DNA of 64,000 nucleotides from Incurvaria masculella (lineage: Eukaryota; Arthropoda; Insecta; Lepidoptera; Incurvariidae): positions 19,163,001 through 19,227,000 of the forward strand of contig OX335653.1 in NCBI GenBank assembly GCA_946894095.1. Reading direction: 5' to 3'. The notes under the pieces were generated by a model, which worked only from the letters and a program-made list of their open reading frames with translations, did no database searches and was not told where the DNA came from. The position numbers and the translations under genes are program-made. Numbering within the stretch: position 1 is the first letter of the stretch; each line of letters opens with the position of its first letter. This document shows, one piece after another, positions 42,774 through 54,494 of this stretch.

Positions 42774-43478
42774 TAGGGATTGCAATCCCGATCCCGCGGG
42801 ATCCCGATCTCGCGAGATCTCGTGTAATTTTTCGGGATCAATCCCGACGCATCATATGACGAGATCCCTTTCGAGATTGACGGGATTGGGCGGCAGTGAT
42901 CAGCGACGCTACACACGTCCACGCGGGGCGCAAGTGGGGCGCTGCCTAACGGCCGCGAGCGGCAGGAACGCCAAACAGCGTTAGAAAACGATTCCGACTA
43001 TTTCCGAATATTAGCGACAGGTGACGAGTGGGACAGATAATATAGAACTGTGTCGTGTAAGTGAGAAGTATATGCGCGCGGAGAGGCAGTCATTTGTTAT
43101 TTGTTTACGTTCGTCATTGTTTTAGTCACAATTCCGTGGTTTTAGTTGTGCAGTTGTAGTGATTATTTTTTCATTTTCAAAATCACTCGTAGGTAACTAC
43201 TTCCTAATTCCCTTGAAATATGCTTATTGTTTTGATTACCTAAATTACCTATGTTCATTTCCTTAAAACCTGATAAATATTTAGTTGGTAAGATTAAATA
43301 ATAAAGGTTTTTATTTTCTTTCGAGTAATATGTTATTTTAGTTAACCTCACTATCACAAACAAGCAGTTTTTTTTAAAACTAGACGGGATCCCGAAAATT
43401 CCGGGATCCCGCGGGATTGATATTTCTAATCCCGCGGGATCTCGAATTTGCAATCTCGAGTCGGGATTGCATTCCCTA
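42774..43478. mobile_element. hAT-type MITE, 705 bp, with 8-bp TSD
   Basis: Terminal inverted repeats TAGGGATTGCAATCCCGA and, from the right, TAGGGAATGCAATCCCGA (one mismatch in 18). Flanking ATACCTAC is identical on both sides (42766-42773 and 43479-43486). An 8-bp duplication with TAGGG ends is the hAT signature. Near both ends are clusters of self-complementary motifs (CCCGCGGG, CTCGCGAG, CGGGATCCCG). No transposase ORF, so it is non-autonomous. Confidence 0.88.
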
Positions 43479-43486
43479 ATACCTAC

Positions 43487-44006
43487 ATACTCCATACCAT
43501 AATACTTGCATATATGTAATGTGAGCTCTTATTGTATGAATATCACGGATTATTGAAGTGTCCGCTTGCTTTGATGAATCTAATACTAATAATAAAGATG
43601 GAGAGTTTGTTATTTTTTTTGTTTGTTCATTAGCTCGCTAATCTCAGGAAATAACAGTCGGATTTACAAATTTTATTTGTATTTAGTAGCCCAACTCTTC
43701 AGGAAGGCTATATTATCACGCTACGACACTTGGGAATCGAGCAAAAACAGAAATTGTCGGAGAGGACGGCCATCTCATATTTACGCCTTATCTACCATTT
43801 CGATACTAATCGTACCGAAGAATGACTTGATATTTCTCGCAACATTTTTTTTTGAAATCCAAAGCTACCTATAAATATATTTGCTTATATGATTTTGGCA
43901 AAACACAGGGCCCAGCTAAATTTTTTGAAATAAGCAATACATTCTGAATTGCCCGGTGCTTGCTTTGGCGTGAAATTATTACAATTCAACCGGCTATTTT
44001 CTAAGC
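43487..44006. other. Unassigned spacer
   Basis: A Helitron-like 5' text (CTAATACTAATAATAAAGAT) occurs near 43580-43600. No gene. Confidence 0.3.
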
Positions 44007-44556
44007 TTAAGGTGGCCCAACCCGGCGGGCCTAACTCATTCGCGGGCACGGTACAAAACCGTTATGTTGCGCTCTGGGACCTTCTTTGTTTTAAAGAATA
44101 TGACAGGCTCCGTGATGAGGAAGATGCAACATGTCCACAAAAAAGACAATGTGCATAGTGTATGATTTGGTAAGATTTACGAAAATTTTAATTTGAAAAT
44201 GACTTATAGCTAAAAGTAAACCACGACCGCTGTAGTAAAAAATCGAACAAAAACCAAATAGTTTATAAATCTTGATTAAAAAAGCTATGTCTGATGACTA
44301 ATCTTTTTAAGATCTTCTTACTTTATCATTGCGTAATCCACCTCCAAAATTATTGTATAAAACGCGCGAAAAATGCTAACTTTCGGACCTTATAACTTAG
44401 AAACCAAACACAATATTACAATGCCAATGGTCATCAGACATCTAGTTCGATCAAATAAAGCTATTTTGAGCAAAATTTTGGATCTCTGACAAGAAATATG
44501 GGCGTGATCTTCTTTCGCCTTGTGTATGGGGAGATGAGCGGGATGGGCCACCTTAA
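44007..44556 (+). mobile_element. TTAA MITE family A, copy 6
   Basis: 550 bp between TTAA at 44007-44010 and 44553-44556. Ends GGTGGCCCAACCCGGCGGG and GGGATGGGCCACC. A near-consensus copy. Confidence 0.9.
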
Positions 44557-45029
44557 GCCCGGATTCGCAGCTTAACGCCCACTGCGCGCGCTCTTAAATT
44601 TCTCCCTACATTTGAAAAGGCCAGTCAATCGGTTTGACGTAAACGCCAATTTAAGTGACAGCTCGGACTAGAGGTACCTCTCAGTGTCGTTCCAAATAGC
44701 AATGGATCCTTCCGGTTGGACCCCTTACGACGAACCCGTTTCGTCTGCCTTAGTTACTCCTTTGACACTCCACATTAGTTTGAGTCACTTCTAATAATAA
44801 TATTCTAATTCTAGTAATTCAAATAATAAAATAATAATAATAATAAAAAGGCTTTATTATTATTATTATTATGAGATTTTGACCAATACCGAGAAACTAA
44901 TAATAGTTAACTAAAATTCGGATGTATTGAGCCCTCCCTAGTTTAGGGATAGTGGAACTAGTGAGTGCGGAGTTCCGGGTCTTTAACACTAGAAACTCGG
45001 AAAAAATAATGAGGTGTATGTCGGCGAAA
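44557..45029. other. Spacer with (AAT)n/(ATT)n microsatellite
   Basis: About 44823-44870 holds AATAATAAT and TTATTATTATT runs in inverted order around AAAAAGGCTT. 44875-44940 matches the probable non-LTR 3' region at 4898-4980. Confidence 0.45.
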
Positions 45030-45185
45030 ATGTTCTCGTATAAGACGGATAGTCATTGCCGGAGAATTATATTTTCTATTACAATTATCTGACTATAATT
45101 TTACTAATAAACATATGGACTTACTATATCGGATGGATAAGCAGAAATGTAAATAAATCCGTCGAATAGTTATCTGGCGATTAGA
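45030..45185 (-). repeat. Dispersed repeat C, copy 3
   Basis: The reverse of 1508-1660: GACGGATAGTCATTGCC, AATAAACATATGGACT, GGATGGATAAGCAGAAATG and CCGTCGAATAGTTATCTGG. Confidence 0.6.
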
Positions 45186-45235
45186 ATTGAGAAATAGGTC
45201 CGTCAATATATACGATACAGCATTTTTAAGGTGGC

Positions 45236-45775
45236 CCATCCCGCTCATCTCCCCATACAAAAGGGGAAAGAAGATCACGCCCATATTTCTTGTCAGAGAT
45301 CCAAAATTTTGCTCAAAATAGCTTTATTTGATCGAACTAGATGTCTAATGACCATTGGCATTGTAAAATTGTGTTTGGTTTCGAAGTTATAAGGTCTGAA
45401 ATTTCACATTTATCGCGCGTTTTTTACAATAACTTTGGAGGTGGATTACGCAATGATAAAGTAAGAACATATTAAAAAGATTAGTCATCAGACATAGCTT
45501 ATTTAATCAAGATTTATAATCTATTTGGTTTTTGTTCGATTTTTTACTACAGCGGTCGTGGTTTACTTTTAGCTATAAGTCGTTTTGAAATTAAAATTTT
45601 CGTAAATCTTACCAAATCATACACTATGCACATTGTCTTTTTTGTGGACATGTTGCATCTTCCTCATCACGGAGCCTGTCTAATTCTTTGAAACAGAGAA
45701 GGTCCCAGAGCGCAACAGCACGGTTTTGTACCGTGCCCGCGAATGAGTTGGGCCCGCCGGGTTGGGCCACCTTAA
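45236..45775 (-). mobile_element. TTAA MITE family A, copy 7
   Basis: 540 bp between TTAA at 45236-45239 and 45772-45775, inverted relative to copy 6, only 680 bp away. Confidence 0.9.
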
Positions 45776-46177
45776 TTTGACAGTTTACACACCGTTGCCA
45801 TTTACGCCGCCTCCGTGTTGCCATACAAATAGGAAGTCCGAGTTTGACTTTGACAGCTTGAAGAAGTAAAACCACACAATATCTAGTAAAAAGTTGTATG
45901 GAGTTAGAAGTTTTTACGTAACTTCGAAGTTCCGTAAACGCCAATTTAGCTGACAACTGGGCCTAGGAGCTCTGAACCTTATAGCCACTTGTGCATTTGA
46001 GGGCGCTTTGCCTTTCCGAGCTCTTACTCATCTCACTCGTGCGTCTGCCCATTGTAAGCCTTCGAATAAATGATTTCCTTCTCGTCGATGACCCTGAGGT
46101 ATCCCAGAATTAAATAACCCTCCAACTACGTAGACAAGTAGGGTCTTTTTTATGTTTTATCGTCTTTACAACTGAAG
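45776..46177. other. Unassigned spacer
   Basis: Nothing recognisable. Confidence 0.3.
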
Positions 46178-46475
46178 AATGCGAGCTGTTCCACGATTTG
46201 GACCCCTTGTAAAACTGAAGGTTCTCTTCCTCTGCCAGGGTTAAACCCACCCGTGTTAGTACCATCGGATTGGATGAAGCTATGGTAGAAGCGGCAATAA
46301 AAATGTATCCGTGTTTTCCATGAAGTTCAGTGTAGCCATGCACGGCATGCTCATTACGGGATGGTCCTGGCATGGCTCATATTTTTTTTTGGAATGTGCT
46401 GTTATGGGCTTATATCTTGACGATATTTGTACGGTATTAGCCATCCTAGCTCCTGCGGCGTAATGAGCCGAATGT
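46178..46475 (+). mobile_element. SINE, head missing
   Basis: GAATGCGAGCTGTTCCACGA through GGATTGGATGAAGCTATGGT, TCCGTGTTTTCCATGAAGTT and GGTCCTGGCATGGCTC to GGTATTAGCCATCC. A T-run replaces the usual CTAATTCCTTC segment. Confidence 0.72.
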
Positions 46476-46508
46476 TCATAAACCATCCAACCATCCATCT
46501 AGCCACTT

Positions 46509-46562
46509 AAAAAAACCGGACAAGTGCGAGTCTGACTCGCGCATCGAGGGCGCCGTACCAAT
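46509..46562 (+). repeat. (CGGA)n-family repeat, 5' fragment
   Basis: AACCGGACAAGTGCGAGTCT then GACTCGCGCATCGAGGGCG and CCGTACCA: only the first ~55 bp remain. Confidence 0.65.
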
Positions 46563-46809
46563 TTATTCACAGAATAGTTGAAAGGTGCCTGTTGATCCGT
46601 TTACTCCATCCGTCTGTTTAGTGTCGGCTTTGTCCCTCTTCGTCGGCCTGGCTCGTGTCTGTGTCTGAAGCGTGCCTAAGCCCATTTTTTTAGAGCTCTG
46701 ACGACTACATTTCTGCCGTCAGCTTCTACGAATTGTGGGATCAGTCATTTCATATCAGTTCATCGAGTTTAAATATATCTTATGGATTTAGGGGCTCAGT
46801 ACTAGTCCT

Positions 46810-47016
46810 GTGGGCCTATTCTTAGGATTTGGTGCTCAGGAATTAGGAATCTTTCAGTTACGAATAACGCTTCTATAGCCAGAGATTCTGGAGCACGGTC
46901 TATCAACATTTCTAGGGTTTCCGTCGAGATAATCGCGTTGACAACCGCTATGAAAGCTGTTTTCTCTGCTAAAATATTCCGAATTCCTGGGCACGTAATT
47001 CTAAGAATAGGCCTAC
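46810..47016. mobile_element. 207-bp TIR MITE
   Basis: GTGGGCCTATTCTTAGGATT at the left and AATTCTAAGAATAGGCCTAC at the right, with inner GGTGCTCAGGAATT/AATTCCTGGGCACG also inverted, giving arms of about 35 bp. Non-coding. Confidence 0.7.
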
Positions 47017-47687
47017 GGTGTGGGATGGAAATAAATAACACATTTGATTCCTTACATGTCTCAGTATGTTACTAAACTCGGAATTAGGGCAGAAAATATT
47101 ATTCTTAAAAATGTATTTTGTAACTTTTTCAAAATGGTGTATAAAACATCCAGACATAAACGGTTATATACTTTTAAAAAAGATTGTCTTGTCTCGTTTT
47201 GATGAGAACCAAATGAAAGCATATACTTTAACATTCATTACAAACGTAACTTTTTTAATTTCATGCTAAAACAGCGCGGAAAATAATATAAACAGATATT
47301 GTTCATGTATTCCACGGATTCTGCCACGCAACTCTGAATCTTATTTACTATGGCCAGTTCCCGAGTCTCGTTTCATCCTGTCTCTCATCTTTCCGTCCAT
47401 AGAGCGAATTCTCGGTAAGCCATGGTTATGTTGAGCAAGCCTGCGTGTCAGTCCCACGTTCCCTGTTCGTTCGACCCACCCAGTGAGGAAGGAAGGAAAT
47501 TGCTACCGAAACTCATCAGTACAGCGGCAGTGTGTTCACGTCTCGGTCGCCCCTCGACTCCTTTCTTGCTCGATGGTTCGACCTATCGATCATCGGACAC
47601 TGACGTTGACTGAATGAACGCCTCAGCGGCAACCACAGTAACGGATCTCCTACTTTTCCATTGATGTCTATCGTAGAAAGCAAGTTT
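47017..47687. other. Unassigned region
   Basis: No gene was supported. Two short frames lie in the GC-richer part at 47420-47650 without a recognisable domain. Confidence 0.3.
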
Positions 47688-48030
47688 GAGCGGCTCGTAA
47701 CTCGGGGGCGCGGACAGTTGCCATCCCCGCCCTGGTCATGGACCAATTTATTTCTCTTTCTGAGATGGATAAGTGTATTTCGCCAGGAATACGAGATATT
47801 CCAAGGTTCGAAATCCATGCAGTACTGTTGGTCCTCTTCCCCTATAGGGGTTTTAAAGTAGCCCGGGTCGGTACCATCAGTCAGTCAGTCAGGTACGTCC
47901 GTTCAATAGAGTCGTGATCATAAAGGGTAGGTCCAGGCATACCACCTCACTCCTTCGGGAATACGGTTTGTTGGCCTAATATAATGACGGTGTTGTGCTA
48001 TTAACCATCCATGTGTAGTTACAAAAAAAA
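47688..48030 (+). mobile_element. tRNA-headed SINE with damaged head
   Basis: GAGCGGCTCGTAACTCGGGG starts the head but the B-box region is deleted. Body from TTTCTCTTTCTGAGATGG to AACCATCCATGTGTAGTTAC with an 8-base A-run. A (CAGT)n insertion sits at 47878-47891. Confidence 0.72.
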
Positions 48031-48103
48031 TCAAACAAAATTATGAAAACCGCCAGAATTTTCGTTGCTGTTTAGTGTCCATTCGTTTTTGACATGAAAA
48101 AGG

Positions 48104-48396
48104 AAAAACCGGCCAAGAGCGAGTCGGACTCGCACACGAAGAGTTCCGTGCAAGATTGAACACAAAACAATCATGTTTTTTGTATGCGGTCCCCCTTTAA
48201 TTATTATATTTTGTCTATTTGTTGTTGTAGCGGCAAAATAAATACACACTCTGTGAAAATTTCATTTGTCTACCTATTACGGTTCATGAGATACGGCCCA
48301 GTTACAGACGGACGGACGGACGGACGGATGGACGGACGGACAGTGGAGGCTTAGTAATAGGTTTGCGTTGGCACCCTTTGGTTACGGACGCTTAAA
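48104..48396 (+). repeat. (CGGA)n-bearing dispersed repeat, copy 6
   Basis: A complete but diverged unit with (GGAC)n at 48308-48342 and an eroded right terminus (GTTACGGACGCTTAAAA). Confidence 0.82.
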
Positions 48397-50169
48397 AATA
48401 AATGAAATGAAAAGAAACGAAAGGCAATAAATAAGAATCGTAGGCCACAAGGTTTCACGGTTTTTATCTATTTGTATATATATGAATCGCGTCGACTTTT
48501 TCATCGTCCATTCAGGTTGGAGAAGCCATATATAATATACCTAGAAATGTCAAGTTTAGCGTAACTATAATTTATTATCAACGTCTATCCTCGAGTAGAT
48601 AAATGTTATTCCCTTTTTCAATAACGAATATCGAATAATGAACTTGTTTAATGTCAAATATTTAAGAAAAGTTCCATACACGACCAAAGCAATGTAAACT
48701 ATATTTGCATATAGGCATACAATTTACATATTTACATCAGAAAATAAGTTCATCTATAACCTTTCTTGGTGTGTTCAAATTATACAAATAGTGCCGCTGA
48801 ATTTCTTCCCTTTCATGTGGTAAGAAGCTATCTAGGAATTTATCGTTCGTGATTCTTATTCCGCGTAAATCTTTAGTTTATCTTCCTTACTTACAAGGGC
48901 ACTCGCGGGTTGTATCAGCCATTATGTGCACCTGTACGTACACTTTATCTTGTTAATAATAACGCCACCTTCATTTTCTTGTTTTAGTGAGGGTTCGTTT
49001 TGAAGACAATTCTACTTATTACCAATTAATTCTTTGTATCTTTGTTTGGTTGTCTTCTTTTTAATTTTCCTCCAAAATTAATGTTATTATTATTAAATTT
49101 ATTGTTATTGGCAACCAAAAAAACTTTATAAATTAATATTAAAAGTCCAAAACATGCTTTCGAAAAATAAACTTCTTATTACGACTAAGATTAATTAAGA
49201 AATTGCGAAGTGTGCGAATAGACTAGGACCTCAACAAAATAATTTTACAAAACTTGCTATATTATCTATTCTTGGTTAGTTCTGTAAGCTTTACATATAG
49301 ACCGATAATTCGGTACAAGAAAGTTAGTAGTATTCTACAAGGCTTCCGTGAATATTTTTACATTTTACATGTGATTTGTGGGTCATTATGCGCCTAACAT
49401 GTTTATTAAGAAACAATAAATTTGATTGAAAGGTCTCAATAAGGTCATTAACAGAAAGTTAGTGTTCAAGTTGGAAGTGGCTGCAAGAACTCGAAAGTAT
49501 CTGCAAGAACTCGGAAGTAGAGAAAAGAAAAAAGGGAAATTGGACTTTAATCTTAGGTAGAACAAGTTTTTTTTCGCTAGTGGCATGACAGACACTTTTC
49601 CGAGTCTCAGGGAAACAACAAGATTCTAGGGAGTGATTAATAAATATTAGGGTTTTGATTTTGGTTAAAATTAAGTATTTGGGATGTAGATCGTGAGAGA
49701 CGTTACGATGAATTTCGTCTTGAAGAGTTTTAGTAATTCCACTGTCACAAACTTGGACGATCGAAATGTTCGAACGGGTTTGACAGGGCTGGTAAAGATA
49801 GCTGATGCATTATGTTTGCTTTATCAGAAAAATCTGTCGTCGCCGGAAAAGCAGAGAAAAGGCGATGTAAGCGATTTTGGTCTTTATTACAAGCATTGGC
49901 GCCAGCATTCGCTTTGCTAACTTCAACAGCTCTTAACAAAGTGTGTTTTATTTGCTTAGTTTTTCTAAGCTAACGTTTTCTAAGCTTTGGCATGTCTGCA
50001 CGCCGATTTCGTGCTCGCTTTTGTAGGATGTTATATTTAGTATTGTCTTTATTTCCGCGGCAAGTAAAATATAGGTTGCCCATAGACAACTGTCTATGGA
50101 TGAAGAAAGAAAAATATGAAAAAGCCAATCAAGAGAGGACACACTAGAAGTCTCAAATTTCGAAACGTT
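48397..50169. other. Unassigned AT-rich region (1.8 kb)
   Basis: No ORF with a domain, RNA gene or repeat shared with the rest of the window. A local near-duplication (AAGTGGCTGCAAGAACTCG / AAGTATCTGCAAGAACTCG) occurs at 49475-49515. This is the longest stretch without a recognised element. Confidence 0.35.
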
Positions 50170-50760
50170 GCCATGGGGATGTGACAAGTTTGGAACATTC
50201 CGGAAAATAAAAATAAAAACAGGAGAATATCACTGAACTGAAAATGAAAATATTGGGTTCAGTTCGACTCCCGCGCCCGTACAGACCAGAGCTCCGTTGA
50301 GAGCCTTCGTCGCGTTTTTGCAGCGCCATCTTGAAGGAATCCCCACCAATCGGAATGGTGTGAGGGTCTCGCCTCTGGCCTTCGACGCAGCTGCACCCTG
50401 AGGGAAGTCCTCCCGCGAGTGTCCGCCGTGTCCTCGACACCAGGTGGTGTACGAGTCAGTTCACGCGGCCCGTGAAAGACATTATGACTCTTTGACCAGG
50501 TTCTCATAAGAGACCAAGTGTAGAGGCTGTGCAGTTTATTCCGGTGATGTTTGGAGTCAGCCAGTTGATGAGAGCGGAGTTGGAGCAGGGAGCCTGTCGC
50601 CGTCCGACCAGTTCCAGTTTCAGCTGAGGAGCGGGACGAAGACCCTACAAACGAGACCGGCGGTAGGACTAGAGCTTCATCGGTATGTCGCATAAGCCTA
50701 ACAGTTATACACTTCTGTTTGTGCAATGATAAACTTCAATAAACATCACTTCACCTTCAT
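50170..50760. other. GC-rich island with AATAAA near its end
   Basis: Composition is clearly GC-richer than the surroundings from about 50255 to 50680, followed by AATAAA at about 50738. It could be an untranslated exon, a decayed LTR or gag segment, or a CpG-rich regulatory region. A 155-codon minus frame (50726 to 50259) has no recognisable domain. Confidence 0.3.
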
Positions 50761-51225
50761 GCTGTGTGTTTGAATATTTCCTCAAAAGTCCTCTCAAAGC
50801 AGATGCATAGATTAGGTAGGGTTTGTACGTGTTTTCTTCCGTAGCTTCGACCCTGCACCCTGAGCTTCCGACTGAGCGACCCGAGGCATCGAGATTGAGG
50901 AATGCTCTACACGTCACCTGCATTTCTTAGATATCTAGCAAGTCGCCGTGGAGGAGACAAAACCTTTACATCCTCACTCACCACCTTCTACACGCACCAC
51001 CCACACCACCAATAACGAACCCTACACTTTGTATAACTTCAGATTTTTCTCGGAAGGCTTACCATTCTTATAGTGTGGATAATATCATTAAACCAAGAAA
51101 AAATACGAAAATAAGAACCCACTGATGCTCTAGATCCTTTATAGATAGGGTCGGTAACCCTTCTGGGGTATTTCCCCCAAAATACAACCTGGGCTCATTC
51201 AAACACGGTGTGAAAGCACCTGGCC
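50761..51225. other. Unassigned spacer
   Basis: No gene or shared repeat was recognised. Confidence 0.3.
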
Positions 51226-51655
51226 TGCCGGGATGGTTTTCCCAGGCACCTTAAGAACGGCCCGTAAGCTATGCTCCCCATACAAACGTAGTTTACTAAT
51301 CATTTGGAAACCGCTATTCCAATTAAATTGATATTTAATATCTAATATCAGGTAATAAATATCTGTGTCTGCATGCTTTTGTTTTTTTGAAAAATCCAAA
51401 CCGAATGAAATGAATGCAAAAAGAAAATCTTCATACGAATTTTGTTTTCTCTGTGGTTTGACCCAGAATACATTTACCGAAAAAACAAAGGCATGCAGAC
51501 ACAAATATTTGTAGCCTAATATTAGATACCAAATATCAATTAAGTTGGAACAGTGGTTTTCAAATCATTAGTAAACTACGTTTGTATGGGAGGCGAAATT
51601 TTCAGGTGCTTACGGGCCGATCATGGCGTACGCCATATATCGCCTTAAACATAAA
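51226..51655. mobile_element. MITE family H with ~130-bp inverted arms
   Basis: Arms 51261-51388 and 51481-51616 are inverted copies (CATACAAACGTAGTTTACTA on the left, TAGTAAACTACGTTTGTATG on the right; TCTGTGTCTGCATGC / GCATGCAGACACA). Unpaired centre of about 90 bp. Outer end text GGCGTACGCCATA is shared with 37390-37510. Confidence 0.75.
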
Positions 51656-52737
51656 ACATACTGTACATGCTACATGTTTGATTTGAACCTGCTCTCTGAG
51701 CTATAGACTCGCATAGCTTAAAATGGAATAACTGTTCACCTTAAAACGAAATCTTATTATTTTTTTGTGTTTTCCTCACAAAAATGCAACTAAATGTCCG
51801 ATTTAATCGCTCACTTGACCCAGCCCGTGAATTTTCCATGGTAACTCCCTGTTCCCGTAAGTTCAAAATGACCCCTGTGGCTTCGTATCCCAGCAAAACA
51901 ATTTAATATCTCTGCTAATACCTTTCCAGCACTACACGTGAAGGTGCGGTGGGACTAGCTATGACGTGTAGCGTACTTGGACCCCGTCTGCACTTATTGT
52001 TGCTAGAAACATTGTGTTTTTACAAACATAAAAAAAATGTGTTGTTAGGTATTATAAAAAACACTATTCAAAGACACTGTCCGATACCATATGTGTTGTC
52101 TCTCTCAGTCGTTATCGGTAAGCACCGACTATGTGCACAGTACCGCGCGAGTACAGCGTGCGATGTATGTATGTACGGTTACGTTGCACTGGGACGTGCT
52201 TTCCACTCGCTTTCTGCATTTTCCACCCTGAAGACCCAAACGTACGTGCGGCTTTAATCATGTAGAGAGCCTCTTAGCTTATGAACTCACGTGAGCTGGC
52301 TTGCTAAAATAGATAAATGTACGGCTTTCGTTATAGTGGTGTACTACAACGAGCCTGCTGCTAAGTGACGTACATTTAAATAGTAAATAATTCGTCAAAA
52401 AACCGTTTTGTCCCCGACTTCTCATGTTTTTACAATCACAGGTAGTTTAGCGTGATAGCAATAAGCTACGTCAGGGGAAGAGTCTCGCTATTCGTAAATA
52501 TAAACCGCTTTAAAACCGGATAATTAGTTCTCGAGGTACAAGCGGACAGACCAACAGACAGAGAGACATATATGTAGACTGATAGACGACAAAGAATAGA
52601 GTAGAATAGAATCACCGAGTCTGTCCAATATTACATGAGAGTAATTTCGGTGGGCGTGTGTTCGTTATTATTTTTGCTAAACAGCTTGAATAATTTTGAT
52701 GTTTTTTGTGGGGTCATCTGGATGGTTCTAAGCTTAG
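51656..52737. other. Unassigned region
   Basis: No gene was supported. A 102-codon frame at 51949-52257 has no recognisable domain. Confidence 0.3.
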
Positions 52738-53526
52738 TTGGACCTGGTAGGTGGCGCTGTTATTGGGATGAGTTTTTTTTTATTATTTGAAATGAGCTTA
52801 TTTCTTGGCTGCATATTTTTGGGCTGCAACATCTCCAAAGACGTGGGTTTTCGGCGTTTCATTGAAGCCAAGGCCAAAATTGCATCGCAGAAAGTGGGGA
52901 TCCTATACCGTTGCAGAAGGTTCTTTTCACCGGTACAACTACTTCTTCTTTATAAATCACAGATAAGGCCGGTGATAGAATACTGTAGCCATATATGGGA
53001 AGGCAGTCCCCAGTACCTGCTGGCGTCCTTGGACTCAATTCAGCGACGAGCGGTCCGTCTAGTTGGGGACCCACAAATCACCGCTGGCTTGGAGTCACTG
53101 AGCCACAGACAGTTTGTGGGGTCGCTCAGTCTGTTCTACAGGTACTACCATGGACGTTGCTCTGTGGAACTTGCATCCCTCATTCCTCCCCATCCTACCT
53201 ATATCCGGAGCACCCGCCGCAGAGAATCAGAGCACCCCCTTGTGGTTGACATTAGGCTTTTGAGAACGAACCGTTTCTCAAACTCTTTTCTCTGCCGCAC
53301 CGCCAGGATATGGAACTGTCTACCGGCGGATGCCTTTCCTCATACCTATAACCTGGGAGTCTTCAAACGTAATTTGAATAAGCTCGATAGCCCAGCCATA
53401 GTCCGCAAATCCGCTGGCATGGCGCCTCGCTGAGCGTGGTTTCGCGAGGCGAGGTGTTTTTGGCTTTTCTGAGCACCTTTGGTCCTCAGCACAGCCACCC
53501 ATACCGGTTTTTCATAAAAAAAAAAG
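52738..53526 (+). pseudogene. Non-LTR retrotransposon ORF2, C-terminal fragment with poly-A
   Basis: The frame 52738-53433 contains, from about residue 28 on, the post-RT region of a Jockey-like ORF2: FLGCNISKDVGFRRFIEAKA, then KVGILYRCRRFFSPVQLLLL, YKSQIRPVIEYCSHIWEG, LDSIQRRAVRLVGDP and FLCRTARIWNCLPADAFP. The first ~27 residues are AT-rich and hydrophobic, not family-like, and probably lie before the truncation point. After the stop come about 80 bp and an A-run at about 53514-53525, which marks the 3' end. No frameshift is visible in the retained part. It is a different lineage from the fragments at 5149 and 11263, which share YFHSIM. Confidence 0.82.
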
Positions 53527-54494
53527 ATGAATCAAAACATATAAACCCAAGTGTTCAGCATCCCAGCACCTCTCAATATATTTAATTCATTTATACTTTA
53601 CCGTTTGAATAAAGCGAAACGAAGGTTTCTGATCACATCTTACCAGGCTCTGCTCGCACGAATATCCGAAACGAAATTGGCCCGAGTGGAGCCGGGAACA
53701 CATATGATATGCATGGAGGTGAAGAAATAACAGGAGAACGGATGGAACTAAAAAAGTGTCTTCACGTAAATTGTGCCGCCGGAGGAATTTGGCCTTTGTT
53801 TCGCATATATTCTTTGGTTTCGGCACTCGCTGAATACATCATTACGAATGAAGAATGACGGAATGACCATCTGGCTTATTGAAAAAATAATTCTTATCTT
53901 TATCTCATTACCTACCAATTTGGGAGACTACAAATTGGATGGGTCTGGGATAATGTTGTAAGTCGCATGGCGTTACTTTTTGCGAGCTCGTTGTATGGAA
54001 GTTATTTCTCCATACATTCTTCACCTCAATGATGCTATATAGTTACTTATATAGCATATGTGGGCTGAGAACATGACGCCGCGGCGCGTGGCGGCACGAC
54101 GTATTTCTTTGTGACAAAACGTAACTCGACAGGAAGAAGGGTAGCAAGCCAGGCCTCCGCGGCGAGGAAGGCTTCCATATAATTGGATTTCGCAATTTTT
54201 CATGAGACAGGTGGTAGGCAATGTGTGCCTGCCCTTGCCTTGAGTAGCGGCGCTACACGGATGAGCGAGTATATTGATCGAAAGCATCAAACGGTTCATG
54301 TACAGGAGATCGAAGCATTAATCACTTCTGAGAGGATTGTAGATATTTTTCATCTGCAGAATTCTTCAGTCATGTTTATTTTCAGTAACCTAAAATATGC
54401 AATGGCACATCTGTGCCATAATATTAGAGAACACATTATATTCCCAGAAAAAAACTAATTTGCTTACCAGGACCTTCTCATTAGATAAGCCAAA
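53527..54494. other. Unassigned region
   Basis: A Helitron-type module (CCCGAGTGGAGCCGGGAACA) lies at about 53680-53700. Short frames only. Confidence 0.35.

Noticed and set aside
45624..45956. 110-codon minus-strand frame ending in a segment also present at 43949-44158
   Set aside because: The shared protein text (KVAQPGGPNSFAGTVQNR) is a translation of the TTAA MITE left end, not a conserved domain.
50259..50726. 155-codon minus-strand frame in the GC-rich island
   Set aside because: No recognisable domain. Long frames are expected by chance in GC-rich DNA. Kept only as a composition anomaly.
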